Assembly (NCBI GenBank): GCA_032209605.1
Contig: JASFXZ010000001.1
Coordinates: 20,354,256 to 20,418,255 of the forward strand
Direction of reading: 5' to 3'
Origin: Mactromeris polynyma
Taxonomy: Eukaryota; Mollusca; Bivalvia; Venerida; Mactridae
Length of the DNA: 64,000 nt
Positions 48,232 to 59,310 of the stretch are shown piece by piece. Each line of letters opens with the position of its first letter. The stretch's first letter is position 1. The notes beneath the pieces were generated by a model. It saw nothing but the letters and a program-made list of their open reading frames with translations. It had not been told where the DNA came from and ran no database searches. Position numbers and translations under genes: made by a program.

Positions 48232-48412
48232 CAGTAAAACCTCACTTTAGGCCCACCTCAATAATAAGGCCACATCGAAATTAAGGACACAATTTTCAAG
48301 AACATTTTCACTGTTTTGTCCTTTATTCAGCCTCAATATTATAACCGCCTCGACAAGAAGACCAGTTCAGTTCCAGGGCCCCAAGGGTGGTCTTTTTAAT
48401 GAGGTTTTACAG
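48232..48412. mobile_element. Family 1 MITE, copy 7
   Basis: CAGTAAAACCTCACTTTAGG ... TTTTTAATGAGGTTTTACAG, TA both sides. Confidence 0.7.
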
Positions 48413-48414
48413 TA

Positions 48415-48765
48415 CTTTTAAAGTTATATTTTTTGTTCATTTGTTTTCCCTAAACAAGCATTAATAACAAACTGTATATAGTTTTTTAAAAAATCGATAA
48501 ATATGCATTATCAAAGAATACACTAATAATGTATTCCTCTGTATTTGTCGAAAAAAGAAGTTTGCATAATCATAAAATTAAAACAAAACTTCCAATGATT
48601 TTGTCTTTTAGTAAAAAGATAAAACAAGATCGTTTTAATCGGTTATACATTGCAATGATTCTTATTAATGATGTTTTAGTCTATGTAACAGCAAAACTGG
48701 ATGAAGCCCATTAAAAACTATTTTAGAGTTCAGATGAGCCAGATACACATTTAAGTGAAAATAAG
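48415..48765. mobile_element. Family 8 element, copy 4
   Basis: CTTTTAAAGTTATATTTTTTG ... GTTCAGATGAGCCAGATACAC + ATTTAAG. Same orientation as the 22.8-kb copy, and directly next to a family 1 MITE. Confidence 0.65.
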
Positions 48766-49299
48766 TGCATGCACACCTAGGTCCGGTTCAAATACTAGGG
48801 TTTTAGTATTAAAGTAAACAAATGTGCATCAAAACATAGATAACCTGTATTTATCTACAGTAGCGTTCTACATAGCGTACCTGTTTATGGACACCATGAA
48901 CACATTTTTCCCATTTAGTGTCACTCGTGATTATGTCTTATTATGCTCTATCGTTAAAGTGAATGATTATCAAAATTTATGAATGGAATATTATCAATTT
49001 TCCATTTGCATATCGTGTTACTGACTACATTTCTTCGGGGAAAATTATGTCATGAGATAATTATATGTTTCATTGATAATAACTGAAGTAAGTCATGTAT
49101 ATTCTCAATGGTTATTGGGTTTATGAAAACTTTAATGATTTCTCATTTTTCGCGCGGAAGGGAGACAAATCCAGTTTAGAGGAAATGGCTAATCAATGGA
49201 GATCATTCTTGCAATATTTGTCCAATAAAGCTGCAAATGTATCAAGTATTCAGTAACATCTCGTTTTTAAAAGCGACTACCTCCAAAATGTTTTAAGTA
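48766..49299. other. Intronic or intergenic, nothing recognised
   Basis: Between the Ser/Arg-rich exons and the main CARD exons; no further exon found. Confidence 0.4.
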
Positions 49300-49505
49300 A
49301 GGCATAGGGGTCGAGGGGTAGAGCGCCTAACTCCTCGTACGAAGGTCGTTAGTTCGAATCCCCCTAGGGTGTGACTGAACCTCAAACTTCATACTCTATA
49401 ACTTACCCCCAGAAAGCAGTCATCGATAGTGATTAAAATAATAGACTGGAATCTCACCATAATTATTTTAATATAATTATTTTATTAAATACCCCAAATT
49501 ATCGC
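49300..49505 (+). mobile_element. tRNA-derived SINE D
   Basis: Head TAGGGGTCGAGGGGTAGAGC (A-box like) and AGTTCGAATCC (49351-49361, B box), followed by GCAGTCATCGATAGTGATTA and an AT-rich tail. The 5'/3' stem (TAGGGG / CCCCTAG) partly pairs, but the body that follows and lack of a proper anticodon loop argue against a working tRNA. Confidence 0.55.
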
Positions 49506-50105
49506 AAAAGGTGTACAGATCGTTCAATATTGAACTAATTCATTGTTGTTGTTTTTTGTTTACATGGGCACGAAATATTCAGTTTTATTTACATATACAG
49601 ATGTATGTTTATGCCTCACGCACCAGTAACCCTTCTAAGTATATATGGTCCTTGAAAAGACGACTACTATGTTATTTATTGTCATCTTATTTGTTTACTA
49701 ATGTTGAAGAAACTGACAAAGCCAAACTACTCCATCCATTGGTATATATTTAAGTGCTTAAGTATTTTTAAATATTCCGATTTCAATTATCATGTTCATT
49801 CAACTTTGACCCTAAACAATATAAGTTTAAGTTGTGAACTTATTTCACAATCGATAAATAACTGCATGTTAGTATAAACTAAAATATTATTTTTGATCTA
49901 CATTAGCTAATTAATTATTTAGCATCATTATTTTGTTCTTTGACAGCGAGAATATACCGAAGACAGAATGGTTCCTCTATGTACGCATAAACCTAGCCAC
50001 ACGTAGATCGAATCCAGGAAAAAGCCACTTAAGTTTAAAATTAATTATTTTACATTGATTATAAAACATGTTCTTACCAATAACTAGTATCACTCCCGAT
50101 GACTG

Positions 50106-50223
50106 CATGAGATTTACCTTTATCCCTGCTAGAGTTCTCTCCCTTTATCCCTTCTATCGAAATTAGTATATATAGTTTTATATGTAGAAATGATAAAGGG
50201 AGAGAACTCGTGAAAATCTACTG
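50106..50223. mobile_element. 'GTCACGAGTT' MITE, copy 8
   Basis: TGAGATTTACCTTTATCCCT ... GAGAACTCGTGAAAATCTACTGTG; the left end has lost the GTCACGAGTT phrase. Confidence 0.6.
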
Positions 50224-50251
50224 TGCTTACAAGTATATATAAAATTATAAC

Positions 50252-50362
50252 AAATTATATAGTTATCGCAACATATGTCGTAAGAGCCAGCTCCCGTACA
50301 CAAAGACACATGTTCAGACGCCGGGGTAAGTCCATTTGCTAGAATTATTTTAACAACTCTAC
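50252..50362. repeat. Direct repeat bracketing CARD-gene exon 6, copy 1
   Basis: TTATCGCAACATATGTCGTAA ... GTACACAAAGACACATGTTC ... GGGTAAGTCCATTTGCTAGA. Copy 2 is at 50763-50873, 511 bp away and roughly 85% identical by eye. Confidence 0.85.
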
Positions 50363-50396
50363 AATCAGGGATTTTGAAGTTAGTGATCAAACCTTG

Positions 50397-53300
50397 CTAA
50401 ACTTGGGGGCTTAAATCACGACCTTCGGAGCGCACGAGCATCGGACCACAAATCTCGAGCATCCCAGAAGCAAAGGAACAAATGATAAGATCGGAGACGG
50501 AACTATTATTAACGAAACAAAATGTTGCAAACCCGTCATATTGCTGGTAAACTTTCTCCATTTCCTTAACACAGTCTGGTGAGTCACGTGTTACCAATGG
50601 CGTAGATAGACGCGGGAGTAATACAGCCGATGATGTTGTTATCGAATTCGACCGATTTGGTTCACTTGTTTTGCTGGCAGTTTCCTTTATCAGATCTGTT
50701 ATCTGTGCATCTTTCCAATCTATCTTCTTTTTCATGTGTTCGACTTCTACTCTGTAATCATTAAATTATATCGTTATCGCAACATATGTCGTAAAAAGCC
50801 TGCTTCCGTACACAAAGACGCGTGTTCAGACGTCGGGGTAAGTCTATTTGCTAGAATTATTTTAACAACCCTTCAATTGGCGTTGAAATAAAAACAAACT
50901 GTTTTATAAACCAAAAACCGTCCCTTTGTAAATAACAGAAGAACTACAATTTTATAAACGTTTTAAAAATATTAAATTTACCTCAACATGGCCATTTGTG
51001 ATTTCAAATATTTAAGATCTGTTTTAAATTTTGTAGTCGTTTTTGTCCTCGCTTTCGGTCCACGTACAAGATCTAGTAACTGTTCAATCTCCTTGGCAAG
51101 TGCTAGTTTAGAGCGTTCCTGCTTTTCGACAAACTGTTGTACAACTTCTGACAAAGCTTGATGCTTGTGTCTGGAGGACGCACGTAATATATTCATGACT
51201 GCTTCTTTTTCGTTGATACTAACAGATGTGTTTTCTATATTAGTCCTAGCAACTAGAATAAGCTTTCTAACATTTCTTTCTAACACTGACATTTTTACAT
51301 TGTTTGAATCGTCATCTACGTCTTTACTTTCTGCTTCCAGAAATGCCTGCATTGCAACATTCACAATTCTTACACGTTCATTGAAGTTTTCAAAGCGATC
51401 TTTTAACTGTATGATTGAGCTATTGTTTGCTGCATTGAAACGTGTCTGTTTAGCCAGTTCATGTTTAAATGTTCTTTGCATTTCACTCATGTCTTTACTC
51501 TTGTTAACCAACTCTTCATCTCTCAATCGTATTTCGTCTTTAAGACGTGAAACTTCATCTCTCATTTGAGCCAACTGAAAAACAACATTCTAGAGCATAT
51601 TGCACAATTATGTAACTTTTCATAAAACTGTTTTCATATGGCCATAAAGGTTACAGAATATATTATTATGAAAATTGGAGGCGCAGTGGTCGATGGGTCG
51701 AGTGCCTGACTCTTGATCCATAGGTCGTGAATTCGACCCTAGTGTTGAGCGGGGTTTGATCAAGAACACCACAGTCCCTGGATGAGGCGTGAGTACTGGT
51801 TGGTAGCCAATAAACAGTCATCGAGAATGTATAAGTTGTAAGAACTTGTTTCACAATCGATGTAAAATAAACAGGTTTAAACAGTTTAAACAAGTCATGG
51901 GCCACCTCTTTGGATGAACGATTAAGAATACAATAGTAGTAAACAATTTCTGTGGTAGTATCTTTACGCTTTTTATGATAAATCTAATGAACTCTTTATC
52001 ATAATAAATGCATAAGTTGTTCAATGTATTTTCGTCATAGAATAACGAGAGCACACTTACCTTCTTTATTTTGTTCTCAAGTTTAATTTTACAGTCTTTA
52101 TCCGTCTCGTAAACAAATTTCTTCGCTTCTAGAAAATCAGATCTGTCTTGCCCTGCCGTTAACCAGGCGTTGGTCACAGCTCGTTCCTTTACCTGAATGT
52201 AAACAATTCCGTAAATAGTTATAAATGTGAGAAAAACAGCGCTCAGGGAATGACATTGCAAGCCCCCCCCCCCCCCCCCCCCCAGAACGTAACGAGGGGT
52301 CATATGGCCGTCGAAGTCCTCTGATACGTATGAATTATTACGTTTCATGTCAAAGTTATGTACGTTTAATACTTTCATGTACAATGTTTTAATGTGTCTT
52401 GAATTCATGTTCACAGTTACTATGCGCAATGATTGAAAATTAAGAAATAAGTCCCGCATTGATCACCTCTCATTACTATACATGTACATACACACAAGCA
52501 TGCTGCTGTAATACGCAAAGGACATAGTCTCAACATGAAGCCTTCATATGAAGTATATTCTTATGAATGAACAATTGTTGAAGAGTTTCACTGTAAGTAT
52601 ACCAGAATCAAAAGTATATCTCATGGAATGGTATATGAAAACGAGCTTTGTCATGTTCAGTTAGAATTTCATTTGGTACTTATCGGAAGTAAGTTTGCGT
52701 CACGCCAAAGACTGACACATGCCTTCCAGCATTAGAATCGAATTAACCCTAAATGCTATGTCGTCGTAGAGCGAATCAATACCCAAATATTGTATACAGA
52801 AATCCGCAGTTGTGTTTTGAAGCATGTTTCCATAATCAAAGAGTTATTGTAAAGAAAATGTGTTTGTTAACAATTAAAAGTACATTGTATGATCACCTTA
52901 GTTTCAAGGAACTTTAATAATCTTGACTTTGCATCATCACTAACATGTCTGAATATTTTAGGAAACTTTCCAAACACATCTTCTGCTCGCAGTAATTTTG
53001 TGTCGATATCTACAAAGATAAAACACAAGAAACAATAAGATACTACGTAATGAATAAGAAAGGAAAAGTGACATTCGTACGCCTCAGCAAACTGACTACT
53101 ACATTGTTAGCAAATCGTTTGGACCATTTTGCTTTTCAGCCAAAGCTTTCGGATTGACTTACCCTGAGAGTGGACACAAATATGTTTGATAATAAGCAAG
53201 TCTACTAGTATGCAATTGTTCAAAACAGAGGTCGAAAAGTTCCCATATCTGCAATATTTACCTCCCTTGTTCTTAACTGTCGGCCATTTTAATAGGCGAA

Positions 53301-56215
53301 ACTGATTTATAAGCCCTTATAGGAGTAATTTCCAAATATGTGATAATTGAGAAATACCAAGAAAGTTTGCATGTGACAACCACTTTTTCTACAACTTACT
53401 GAGCCAAATGCCCACATGAGCATAATCACGGACCTATATATAGGTCCGTGGCATAATGAATAAGTTATGTTTTATGTATCGGATTAGTTTATCATCGTTT
53501 ACAATATATTCTCCATAAACTTTTAAGAAATGTGCCAATCAAAATGGCCGACAATTCAGAACAAGGGAGGTAAATATTGTAGATGTGGGAACTATCAATT
53601 GTTTGCGGTGAATATAGAAACGGAAGTAACAATAAAATTTATGGAAAACGAAATACATGTACTATCAACATACAGCTTGTATAGAACCCTGAAATTAGTT
53701 CGCATTGAAACAATGACTTATCAGTACATTACAACTTACCTTCACCATAGAGATGGTCGGCAAGGAGAAGGTGTCCAGTCAAATATAGAACATGGCGGAA
53801 CTTCCGGTAAGCGTCTCCACCGCGCAGGCGCAGTGTCTCCAGTAACGTAGTGTTTCTTTCAAACTGAGATTTCTTTGTCTTTTGAAATATAAATCGTTAA
53901 TTTTAATCTTTAAAATATCGTGACAGAACAATGTACGCTAAAATGTAAACAAACGCTTGTAAAAATCTTATACTTCAAGTACGGATGTAGCTTTATTCTG
54001 TCTCCCAAGCCCGGGACACAGTCGTCGATATTTTTGCTTTATCAATAAAACTAAAGCATTTTTATTTCGAACAGCCGCCTTGAGTAAATACCACTCCTAC
54101 ATACAAACTTACACATTACATTTAGTTTCTAGTACATGTCGTCGATTTCTCATAAAAAATGACAGAATGGAAGCCGAGTTGTGATCTTTGATAACTGTAA
54201 GATTTAATACGTGAAGTAGCGATTCTTATCAAAACAAAACACAACTATCATTGTTTCTGTTGTTTAGTCGTCACTTGGGGTAAACCGAATTTTAACGTTC
54301 CATTTATTATTAAGATCGAAATATGGAGGCATAGTGACCAGGGATAGACCGCCTGATTCGGAAGCCGTCGGTTCGAATCCCGCCATAATCACTATCATGG
54401 TTTTCACAATCCATAGAATAGGCGCAAGTACTGGTTTGAAAAGCACAAGTACAGGTTGAAATAAGCGCAAATACTGGTTGGAATAGGCGCAAGTACTGGT
54501 TGAACAAGGCGCAAGTGCTGTTTGAAATAGGCGCAAGTACTGGTTGGAGTAGGTGCAAGTACTGGTTGAACAAGGCGCAAGTACTGGTTGGAGTAGGTGC
54601 AAGTACTGGTTGGAGTAGGCGCAAGTATAGGTTTGAAAAGCACAAGTACAGGTTGGAATAGGCGTAAGTACTGGTTGGAGTAGGCACAAGTACTGGTTGG
54701 AGTAGGCACAAGTACTGGTTGGAGTAGGCGCAAGTACTGGTTGGAGTAGGCGCAAGTACTGGTTGGAATAGGCGCAAGTACTGGTTGGAGTAGGCACAAG
54801 TACTGGTTGGAGTAGGCACAAGTACTGGTTGGAATAGGCGCAAGTACTGGTTGGAGTAGGCGCAAGTACTGGTTGGAGTAGGCGCAAGTACTGGTTGGAG
54901 TAGGCGCAAGTACTGGTTGGAGTAGGCGCAAGTACTGGTTGGAGTAGGCGCAAGTACTGGTTGGAGTAGGCACAAGTACTGGTTGGAATAGGCGCAAGTA
55001 CTGGTTGGAGTAGGCACAAGTACTGGTTGGAGTAGGCACAAGTACTGGTTGGAGTAGGCGCAAGTACTGGTTGGAGTAGGCACAAGTACTGGTTGGAGTA
55101 GGCGCAAGTACTGGTTGGAGTAGGCGCAAGTACTGGTTGGAGTAGGCGCAAGTACTGGTTGGAGTAGGCGCAAGTACTGGTTGGAGTAGGCGCAAGTACT
55201 GGTTGGAGTAGGCGCAAGTACTGGTTGGAATAGGCGCAAGTACTGGTTGGAGTAGGCACAAGTACTGGTTGGAGTAGGCGCAAGTACTGGTTGGAGTAGG
55301 CGCAAGTACTGGTTGGAGTAGGCACAAGTACTGGTTGGAGTAGGCGCAAGTACTGGTTGGAGTAGGCGCAAGTACTGTTGGAGTAGGCGCAAGTACTGGT
55401 TGGAGTAGGCGCAAGTACTGGTTGGAATAGACGCAAGTACTGGTTGGAGTAGGCGCAAGTACTGGTTGGAGTAGGCGCAAGTACTGGTTGGAGTAGGCGC
55501 AAGTACTGGTTGGAATAGACGCAAGTACTGGTTGGAGTAGGCGCAAGTACTGGTTGGAGTAGGCGCAAGTACTGGTTGGAGTAGGCGCAAGTACTGGTCG
55601 GAGTAGGCGCAAGTACTGGTCGGAGTAGGCGCAAGTAGTGGTTGGAGTAGGCGCAAGTAGTGGTTGGAGTAGGTGCAAGTAGTGGTTGGACAAGGCTCAA
55701 GTACTGTTTGAAATAGGCGCAAATACTGGTTGGAATAGGCGCAAGTACTGGTTGGAGTAGGCGCAAGTACTGGTTGAAATAGGCGCATGTACTGGTTGAA
55801 ATAGGCGCAAGTATTGGTTGAAATAGGCGCATGTACTGGTTGGAATAGGCGCAAGTACTGGTTGGAGTAGGCGCAAGTACTGGTTGAAATAGGCGCATGT
55901 ACTGGTTGGAATAGGTGCAAGTACTGGTTACTCAGGAAGTAGTAATCGGTTATCAGAACTTGTTTCATAATCTGTGTAAAATACATGTAATAAGCTTCAA
56001 CTAAAACAAAATCAACCTCGAACACTATCTTAAGTTCTATGTATATGTTCTATAATATTATGCTGTTTAGATCTGTATACCTGAATATCGTGAATCATAG
56101 TATCCGGAAGAACATTCTCTGTCTTTAACAACTGGAAGAATTCCTGCGTCATGACAATGTTACCCACAAGTAATCCACTATTCCTGTCAAGTATATCTTT
56201 CTGCTTGTCATCCAT
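50397..56215 (-). CDS. CARD plus coiled-coil adaptor-like protein, six coding exons
   Basis: Exons, 5' to 3': 56215-56081, 53878-53740, 53009-52897, 52192-52061, 51574-50982, 50751-50397. Every junction has GT/AG and consistent phase; 488 residues to a TAG at 50397. Residues 1-91 are a CARD: MDDKQKDILDRN, LPDTMIHDIQ, then RGGDAYRKF and TGHLLLADHL, which resemble the caspase-9/caspase-2 type helices 4-6. CARDs bind other CARDs in apoptosome or NF-kB signalling; the partner here is unknown. Residues 140-400 are charged and heptad-like (LAQMRDEVSRLKDEI, LLDLVRG, MAMLRVEVEHMKKK), a coiled coil likely to oligomerise. The last 90 residues (after KETASKT) look less constrained, so an internal donor to exons at 48 kb is likely. 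No caspase, NACHT or kinase domain. Introns hold SINEs, a MITE and a 22-bp minisatellite. Confidence 0.85.
50763..50873. repeat. Direct repeat bracketing CARD-gene exon 6, copy 2
   Basis: TTATCGCAACATATGTCGTAA ... GGGTAAGTCTATTTGCTAGA. It ends 12 bp from the exon 6 acceptor, so it fills half of the 230-bp intron 5. Confidence 0.85.
51669..51885 (+). mobile_element. tRNA-derived SINE C, copy 1 (CARD intron 4)
   Basis: Head GGAGGCGCAGTGGTCGATGG with a B-box-like GTGAATTCGACC, then ATGAGGCGTGAGTACTGGTTGG, CAGTCATCGAGAATG, and 3' end AAGAACTTGTTTCACAATCG + ATGTAAAATAAA. The middle phrase is the apparent parent of the 22-bp unit in copy 2. Confidence 0.7.
52263..52283. repeat. Poly-C run of 21 (CARD intron 3)
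   Basis: Uninterrupted C tract about 70 bp upstream of exon 4 on the minus strand (poly-G in the transcript). Assembly length may be unreliable. Confidence 0.8.
53237..53594. mobile_element. Long-TIR element, family 6, copy 2 (CARD intron 2)
   Basis: AAGTTCCCATATCTGCAATA + TTTACCTCCCTTGTTCTTAA ... AACAAGGGAGGTAAATATTG + TAGATGTGGGAACT. Interior phrases match the 30.2-kb copy in the opposite order. A perfect 24-bp palindrome (CACGGACCTATATATAGGTC + CGTG, 53427-53450) has been inserted or grown inside it. Confidence 0.8.
54320..55985 (+). mobile_element. tRNA-derived SINE C, copy 2, with expanded interior (CARD intron 1)
   Basis: Head: GGAGGCATAGTGACCAGGGA ... GAAGCCGTCGGTTCGAATCC (perfect B box 54370-54380). 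3' end: ATCAGAACTTGTTTCATAATC + TGTGTAAAATACA, matching copy 1's tail. In copy 1 head and tail are about 150 bp apart; here 1.5 kb of a 22-bp repeat lies between them. Confidence 0.75.
54415..55930. repeat. 22-bp minisatellite array (CARD intron 1)
   Basis: Unit TAGGCGCAAGTACTGGTTGG + AG, about 68 units by length, with C/T changes at a few positions (gcgc/gcac, gagt/gaat). The edges are more diverged than the centre. Because 22 is not a multiple of 3 and the unit lacks stops on the minus strand, three overlapping minus ORFs of 429-571 codons run through it; they are not genes. Confidence 0.95.
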
Positions 56216-56864
56216 GTTGCGTATTTTTATCCTTCACTCTGAAGACCTAATTCCTAAAATTCATCTGATTACTTTCATTTGAACTGATTTATGTTTTGGG
56301 TACTTGATAGAAATTATTTTGCGAATTATATTTAGAGCATTATGTAGCTGTAGAAACGAAACCAGATACAATTTCTTGACTTATTAAACTGCAATTCTCT
56401 TATGTCCTTTTGCGTATCAGTAGTCACTGATATATTTCTTGATAAATGTCTTGACGGCCAGGATATTTATTGCATAACTGAGTTCTGTCCTCGTTCACAC
56501 GTCTGTCTAACATTCCTCATACATGTATCATCTGTTCTAGACATTTGTCGTCTGGCGATATTCCCAAAATCTTCATAAAGTTCTTAATTTCAGATCGTCT
56601 GCTGCGAAGCGTTTGGTTCAGTTTATGTTCGTTTGCACAAACATCACAGCAAATGTATGTGTCCTTCAATTAGACGACAAATGAATATAATACGTTTCCT
56701 GAATCAATAATGGATTCCTCGAATGTTCTAAAAGTCACTCACAGTTTGTTGATTACTATCCTGAAACGATATTAACACTTGTATGCTTATTCTATCAATA
56801 TTTCACTCAGGATATGAGGTCACGATTTAACAATGAATAAAGAGTTGATTTAAGTCTGTATGCC
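56216..56864. other. Upstream region of the CARD gene
   Basis: On the minus strand, possible UTR acceptors (TTTTAG, TCTTCAG) lie 20-45 bp before ATG, so the transcript may begin further up. No other gene. Confidence 0.4.
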
Positions 56865-56918
56865 ATGGATGACAAGCAGAGAGATATACTTGACTGTATA
56901 TACAAAATAGCGAGTTAA
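56865..56918 (+). pseudogene. CARD start-codon fragment, inverted relative to the CARD gene
   Basis: Plus strand reads MDDKQRDILD, then CIYKIAS and stop. The first 30 bases match the first 30 coding bases of the CARD gene (minus, 56215-56186) at 29 of 30 positions, with the one change giving R for K. Similarity ends sharply on both sides, and no further CARD helix follows in frame. Most likely a fragment of a CARD paralogue or an inverted partial duplication. Confidence 0.55.
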
Positions 56919-57504
56919 AGTCACGCAAAATTAGCTTTGAAAATTGATGTACAGTTTGATGTAAAATTTCAATACTTCATTTACGGATCAAATTTCCAAT
57001 CGATGTGTAAACAGACACATCAGTCTGCTTTTATTTTAAATGTTAGTTTAATCACATGCTCTATTGAGATCAATTTACATTGTATAGTTTGAAGTACATT
57101 TGCAAAGATTTTTAATGGACAATTGCGCTGTTTTTAAGTGGATAGTGTATATATACTTGTATAACACCAATTAGGTTTGCATTAAAATATTTTCGATTTA
57201 TTACAAACCTATTGGAAGAATTTTGTTAACGACCTATATGCGTTTTGTCAAACCATGATGTGGTTTTAACACTGAATCATTGTATTGCCTAGCCATATAA
57301 AATTAAATTTCGGCAAATTCAAATAATAAATAGAAGTGGCATTAATAGGTTAAGTAAATACTGTGACATTTGACTTTCTCATTGATTATGCATCAAACTG
57401 AACGTTTTATATCATTAGAATGACTAGGAATTTGAATCATTTACCAAGAATCTATGTTTGATATAAATTTATACTTGTCGCTAACTAAATAGCTAATAGC
57501 TGGA
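56919..57504. other. Intergenic, nothing recognised
   Basis: Examined for a continuation of the CARD fragment on plus; none seen. Confidence 0.45.
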
Positions 57505-57610
57505 TGTGGAGGTACCAGCAATCGTAGCATCTCGGTATTTTTTATGTTGCACAACAAATCTTAACCTTCAAATTGCGCCGACCATCTTTTTTCAAAATAG
57601 TTCTTGTTAA
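57505..57610. mobile_element. Repeat fragment, reverse of 17.64 kb
   Basis: GTAGCATCTCGGTATTTTTT, GTTGCACAACAAATC, and GCGCCGACCATCTTTTTTC match the complement of 17,640-17,720. Confidence 0.6.
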
Positions 57611-57799
57611 ACATACATTAATTACGTATAATGTAATGTCGCTTGAAGACGCTAAGTATTGATAACCGTATTTTGTCGTGTAATTTTATTTTTACTTAAT
57701 CCAATACTTGTAGATGTCTGGATTACGGAGGCATATAGATGACGTACGAAGGAAAATATCGTGGCCACGATTAATGATTCATGATCACGACCACTTTTT

Positions 57800-58510
57800 C
57801 TCAAATGTCACCTACATGACACCATATGGAATGTGTCACCTACATGACTCCATATGGAATGTGACATCTACATGACACCATACGGAATGTGTCACATACA
57901 TGACACCATACTGAATGTGACACATACAGAACACCATACTGAATGTGTCACCTATATGACACCATACTGAATGTGACACAAACAGAACACCATATGGAAT
58001 GTGTCACCTACATGACACCATACTGAATGTGACACATACAGAACACCATACTGAATGTGACACCTACATGACACCATACTGAATGTGACACCTACAGTAC
58101 ACCATACTGAATGTGACACCTACAGAACACCATACTGAATGTGACACCTACATGACACCATACTGAATGTGACACCTACAGAACACCATACTGAATGTGA
58201 CACCTACAGTACACCATACTGAATGTGACACCTACAGAATACCATACTGAATGTGTCATCTACATGACACCATACTGAATGTGACACATACAGAACACCA
58301 TACTGAATGTGACACCTACATGACACCATACTGAATGTGACACCTACAGTACACCATACTGAATGTGACACCTACAGGACACCATACTGAATGTGTACCT
58401 ACAGAACACCATACTGAATGTGACACCTACATGACACCATACGGAATTTGTCACATACAGGGCACCATACGAAATGTGTCCCCTACATGACACCAAATGG
58501 AATGTGAACC
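57800..58510. repeat. 28-bp minisatellite array
   Basis: Unit CACCTACATGACACCATACT + GAATGTGA, about 25 units. ACATGACACC and ACAGAACACC variants partly alternate; edges carry CATATGGAATG variants. A 64-codon minus ORF in it is an artefact. Confidence 0.95.
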
Positions 58511-59129
58511 TGATACAATATTTGTTCTTGACCGCCATCTCATTGATGATATGCTTGTCTACAAGACAGATGTTGGTATTAAATATTTACCATGTTACAT
58601 AAGTTGATGGATATTCTCAAGCAAATATTAACTTTTGTGGTCGTTCCGGTTTATTGCTAATTAACTGTATTTGTTTTATCAACAAATCTAATCATAACGA
58701 ATGTCACACTGTCAAGCAGAGTATTAGTTCTACTATAAGTGAATAGATATGGTATTTGTGCGAGATAGTATTTAGACCATCGCCCAATCGACGAATATGC
58801 CTCTGTATCGTGAGTTTTAAAACTCGTTTTGATATGAAAATTTCCGTTGATTGAAAGACAATTTAGTGTTCAACATTGCGTAAAATGAAATATTATCATG
58901 TTAAGTTGTTATCTTGCGTCCCTGGGTAAGTTCATGACATTTGATAAATCTTACATTTTGCGTGTTTGAATGTACTTGGTATGCTTTTAATGCAAACAAT
59001 AAAAAACAAGAAATATCATTGGGGGTGCCTAACCACACTACTTACTGGATACATTTTACGTAATAATGAGTTCATTACTTTGGTTCGGAAGGAAAATACA
59101 TAACAACAATAAACAAGTTAATATTTTTA
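58511..59129. other. Intergenic, nothing recognised
   Basis: No exon, RNA gene or clear repeat. Confidence 0.4.
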
Positions 59130-59164
59130 GGTTTGGTAAACAAATATATTGGCCTTAACGAAAT

Positions 59165-59310
59165 GTTAACCAATCTGTGTCCAGGTTACAAACATTGTTC
59201 GGTTGAAGATAAATTGCCTTGCTTGTTAACGTAAGATTTGATTGGTTTACAAAACACTGATATGCAAATAGCAAAACCATGTTAGTACGACTGCGCCGAA
59301 AAATATCAGC
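59165..59310. mobile_element. Repeat fragment, same family as 17.8 kb
   Basis: GGTTACAAACATTGTTCGGTT, GTTAACGTAAGATTTGATTG, and TATGCAAATAGCAAAACCAT + GTTAGTACGACTG closely match 17,822-17,936. Confidence 0.7.

Noticed and set aside
49310..54390. Functional tRNA genes at 49.3, 51.7 and 54.3 kb (also 17.4 and 19.5 kb)
   Set aside because: B boxes are present but the clover-leaf stems do not close and each is followed by a SINE body and tail.
54264..56025. ORFs of 544, 571 and 429 codons on the minus strand
   Set aside because: They are one stop-free 22-bp repeat read in three frames; the true CARD exon 1 and exon 2 lie on either side.
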